Positions 62,410 through 64,000 of a stretch of 64,000 nt of DNA are shown piece after piece. The DNA is from Polaribacter sp. Hel_I_88 (GTDB lineage Bacteria; Bacteroidota; Bacteroidia; Flavobacteriales; Flavobacteriaceae), in the NCBI RefSeq assembly GCF_000687935.1, contig NZ_JHZZ01000001.1:1488001-1552000 (forward strand), given 5' to 3'. The notes beneath the pieces are model-generated. The model did not search any database, was not told the DNA's origin, and was given only the letters and a program-made list of their open reading frames with translations. Numbering within the stretch: the first letter of the stretch is position 1; each line of letters begins with the position of its first letter. The translations under genes were made by a program, and so were the position numbers.

Positions 62410-62839
62410 TAATTATTTAGACCTTTTTGAGAAACAGCAAAAAGCAATAGATCATTGTTTATGGCTCAATTTTAAATACAGAATTGCGGGTATTAGATTT
62501 GGTGTTATCAATGGTCCTCATAATAATTTTGCTGTTTGTGAACAAGCTACAGCTGAGGAAATGGAGATGGAGTTTTTAGATATTCTTCCAGAAAATCATT
62601 CTCAATTATCTTACAAACAACTTGATGTTATCAGGCAGAATCAAGAACCACTTCCTTTTTGGGAATCAATTATTGGAATTGTTTCTGTAGTTGATGGTGA
62701 AATTTTGCGGTATATCTTAGAACAAAAGATTCCGCTTGATAAAATCATTCGGCACGAACTCGCATTTCGAGGTTTTGATAAAAATCATCGATGGTGTGGG
62801 TTTGAAAGAGCTCGTGAAATTTGGTTTGATGAAAATTGA
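62399..62839 (+). CDS. Hypothetical protein (146 residues)
   Basis: A protein starting at the ATG at 62399 (MKNDNYLDLFEKQQKA); a longer frame from 62309 would overlap the preceding gene by 100 bp with a poor-quality N-terminus (MDVYFLKKMIQQLQK). It has an FKYRIAGIRFGVINGPHNN segment and a C-terminus HELAFRGFDKNHRWCGFERA with aromatic residues. No family recognised. It ends the rightward block, followed by a terminator. Confidence 0.6.
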   Translation: MKNDNYLDLFEKQQKAIDHCLWLNFKYRIAGIRFGVINGPHNNFAVCEQATAEEMEMEFLDILPENHSQLSYKQLDVIRQNQEPLPFWESIIGIVSVVDGEILRYILEQKIPLDKIIRHELAFRGFDKNHRWCGFERAREIWFDEN

Positions 62840-62846
62840 ATACTTT

Positions 62847-62875
62847 AAAACACTCATTTATTTGAGTGTTTTTTT
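62847..62875 (+). terminator. Rho-independent terminator
   Basis: AAAACACTCA (62847-62856), a 6-nt loop and TGAGTGTTTT (62863-62872) followed by further T residues, right after the last gene of the rightward block. Confidence 0.8.
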
Positions 62876-62912
62876 ATTAGTTCCCATTTTGTGCGTATTC
62901 GAATTCCTAAAG

Positions 62913-63062
62913 TTATTTATTCAAGTTTAAATGATAAATATCCCATTTTTGAGCGTTCAATGTTTTCTTTTCTAATTTTTGGGCAATAACTACTCTTTCT
63001 CCATATGTTCTTAAAGTTATCATTCCATACTTTGCCACATTACTATCTTTAAGTCGATCCAT
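62913..63062 (-). CDS. Small protein or gene fragment (49 residues)
   Basis: An ATG-started frame of 49 codons (MDRLKDSNVAKYGMITLRTY, then GERVVIAQKLEKKTLNAQKW and DIYHLNLNK). The same frame is open upstream to about 63150 without an ATG (HCFFKAQKKNINQIER), so it may be the 3' end of a larger lost gene. Its residue composition looks real. The family is not recognised. Confidence 0.45.
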   Translation of the reverse strand: MDRLKDSNVAKYGMITLRTYGERVVIAQKLEKKTLNAQKWDIYHLNLNK

Positions 63063-63190
63063 TCTCTCTATCTGATTGATGTTCTTTTTCTGAGCCTTGA
63101 AAAAACAGTGGTTAGAATAAAGAGCTAAATGAAGTATATGATTTTTTGCTAATTAAATTTTTATATTCTAATTTAGATACAAAAAGTAAA

Positions 63191-64000
63191 ATGAAAAATA
63201 ATGTCCCAAGTTTATTTAAGTTGATTGATATTTTAATAAAAAATCAAGAAAATATTTTTGATTCATATGAAATAAAAAATTTCAATCAGCTTTTGAACTT
63301 GAATGTTGTATCAGTACGTGATACTAATTCTAAAAAAGCAAAAGTTAATTTCAATTCTGAATTCTTTAATTCTCAATTATTAAGCTATGCTGAATTAAAA
63401 TTGAATAAGAAAATGGAAATAGATATTTCAAATTCAATGTTATTTGCTGATGAATTTGAGAAATATCTTAAGAAAAATAATAAGACTAAATACTTAAATC
63501 AATATGACTATCTTATCAACTCATTCAAATCTTGGATTATTATTTTCCTAAATAATGAAAATAATCTTGATGTAAATAATTTTTTATTGGAGCTTCCTGA
63601 AGAACATAAGGAAAGAGAAAAACACCTTGATTTATTTGAAAGATATTTTTTTAGAGCCTTGCCTTATATAGATCTGAGTGTTGAATTAACATATAATACT
63701 TTAGTTTATTCTTTTGTTAATGAAAGACATAGTCATAATGCTTTTCAGTATTTAGAAGAATTAACTAGTGAGGACTTATCTAAAGCAATTAAACTTTATG
63801 AATATGGGGTTGAGAATAACATTTTCAATAATATTAGTTTTTCTGGAAACCTGCTTTTAGGGATGTATAGAAATGGGTATTTAAAAGCATATGATATTTC
63901 TAAAAAACTATTTGGTGAGCATGAAAAAATTGCTTTATTTTTTTTTGGTAGAATCAATTACACTAATGATTCAAATATTGAAGAAATCATAAATTTTATA
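63191..64000 (+). CDS. Unknown protein, 3' end outside window
   Basis: An ATG at 63191 opens at least 270 codons to the window edge. The sequence is acidic, Asn- and Leu-rich and mostly helical (SLFKLIDILIKNQENIF, LQYLEELTS-like segments), with HLDLFERYFFRALPYIDL near 150 and YLKAYDISKKLFGEHEKI near 235. No transmembrane segment or catalytic motif is evident. Repeat-like helical pairs could be a TPR-type or scaffold domain, which is a guess. Confidence 0.55.
   Translation, partial: MKNNVPSLFKLIDILIKNQENIFDSYEIKNFNQLLNLNVVSVRDTNSKKAKVNFNSEFFNSQLLSYAELKLNKKMEIDISNSMLFADEFEKYLKKNNKTKYLNQYDYLINSFKSWIIIFLNNENNLDVNNFLLELPEEHKEREKHLDLFERYFFRALPYIDLSVELTYNTLVYSFVNERHSHNAFQYLEELTSEDLSKAIKLYEYGVENNIFNNISFSGNLLLGMYRNGYLKAYDISKKLFGEHEKIALFFFGRINYTNDSNIEEIINFI

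Noticed and set aside
1..64000. CRISPR array or rRNA operon
   Set aside because: No regularly spaced direct repeats with spacers and no rRNA-like sequence were seen on reading the window.

Overview
The window looks like a stretch of a Flavobacteriaceae chromosome, probably a marine Polaribacter- or Tenacibaculum-like species; the genus is a guess. The evidence is the strongly A+T-rich sequence, A-rich leaders with few Shine-Dalgarno motifs, several TTG/GTG starts, promoters of the Bacteroidetes type (TTTG, about 20 nt, TAnnTTTG) and marker families such as GLPGLI, IPExxxVDY, choice-of-anchor B and CarboxypepD_reg-like receptors. No rRNA, complete tRNA or CRISPR array was seen.

Positions 1 to about 33.2 kb are mostly ordinary chromosome: a serine beta-lactamase-like hydrolase cut by the window edge, a RAYT transposase between two REP-like palindromes, an alpha/beta hydrolase, an MFS transporter, thiL, three surface lipoproteins (LVIVD-repeat, propeller-repeat, MbnP-like), an RhlE-type helicase, a large Asp-box secreted protein, the sdhCAB operon (interrupted by a four-helix-bundle gene with inverted-repeat ends), a tandem module of small secreted two-cysteine proteins, GLPGLI proteins and an outer-membrane receptor, then RNase H, purN, acpP-fabF-rnc-IPExxxVDY-pyk, an M28 peptidase and a CBS protein.

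From about 33.2 kb onward the window is accessory DNA. It starts with a zinc-ribbon protein, an HNH-type protein and a broken ssb followed by an XRE protein and an intact ssb. Next is a seven-gene leftward operon (35.2-43.3 kb) for DNA phosphorothioation: dndC-dndD-dndE followed by a GHKL ATPase, a methyltransferase-like protein, a four-helix membrane protein and a DndB-type DGQHR protein. No dndA and no dndFGH are present. After a membrane protein and a gene fragment comes a LodA/LodB pair (quinone-cofactor amino acid oxidase and its flavoprotein maturase) with an upstream cupredoxin-like protein.

From about 49 kb the sequence is mobile: gene remnants, an XRE/RuvC-like pair, a RepO-like winged-helix protein, two tyrosine recombinases, a tRNA 3'-end remnant and, between the recombinases, a Gabija-like OLD nuclease plus UvrD-family helicase. 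A rightward block then encodes a VirD4-like ATPase, RadC, a Dam-type methylase and small unknown proteins. The window ends inside an unrecognised gene.

The best candidates for undescribed biology are the dnd operon with its unusual partner genes, and the duplicated small-protein/GLPGLI/receptor module with its shared leader sequence. All functional statements rest on motif reading; no database search was possible.
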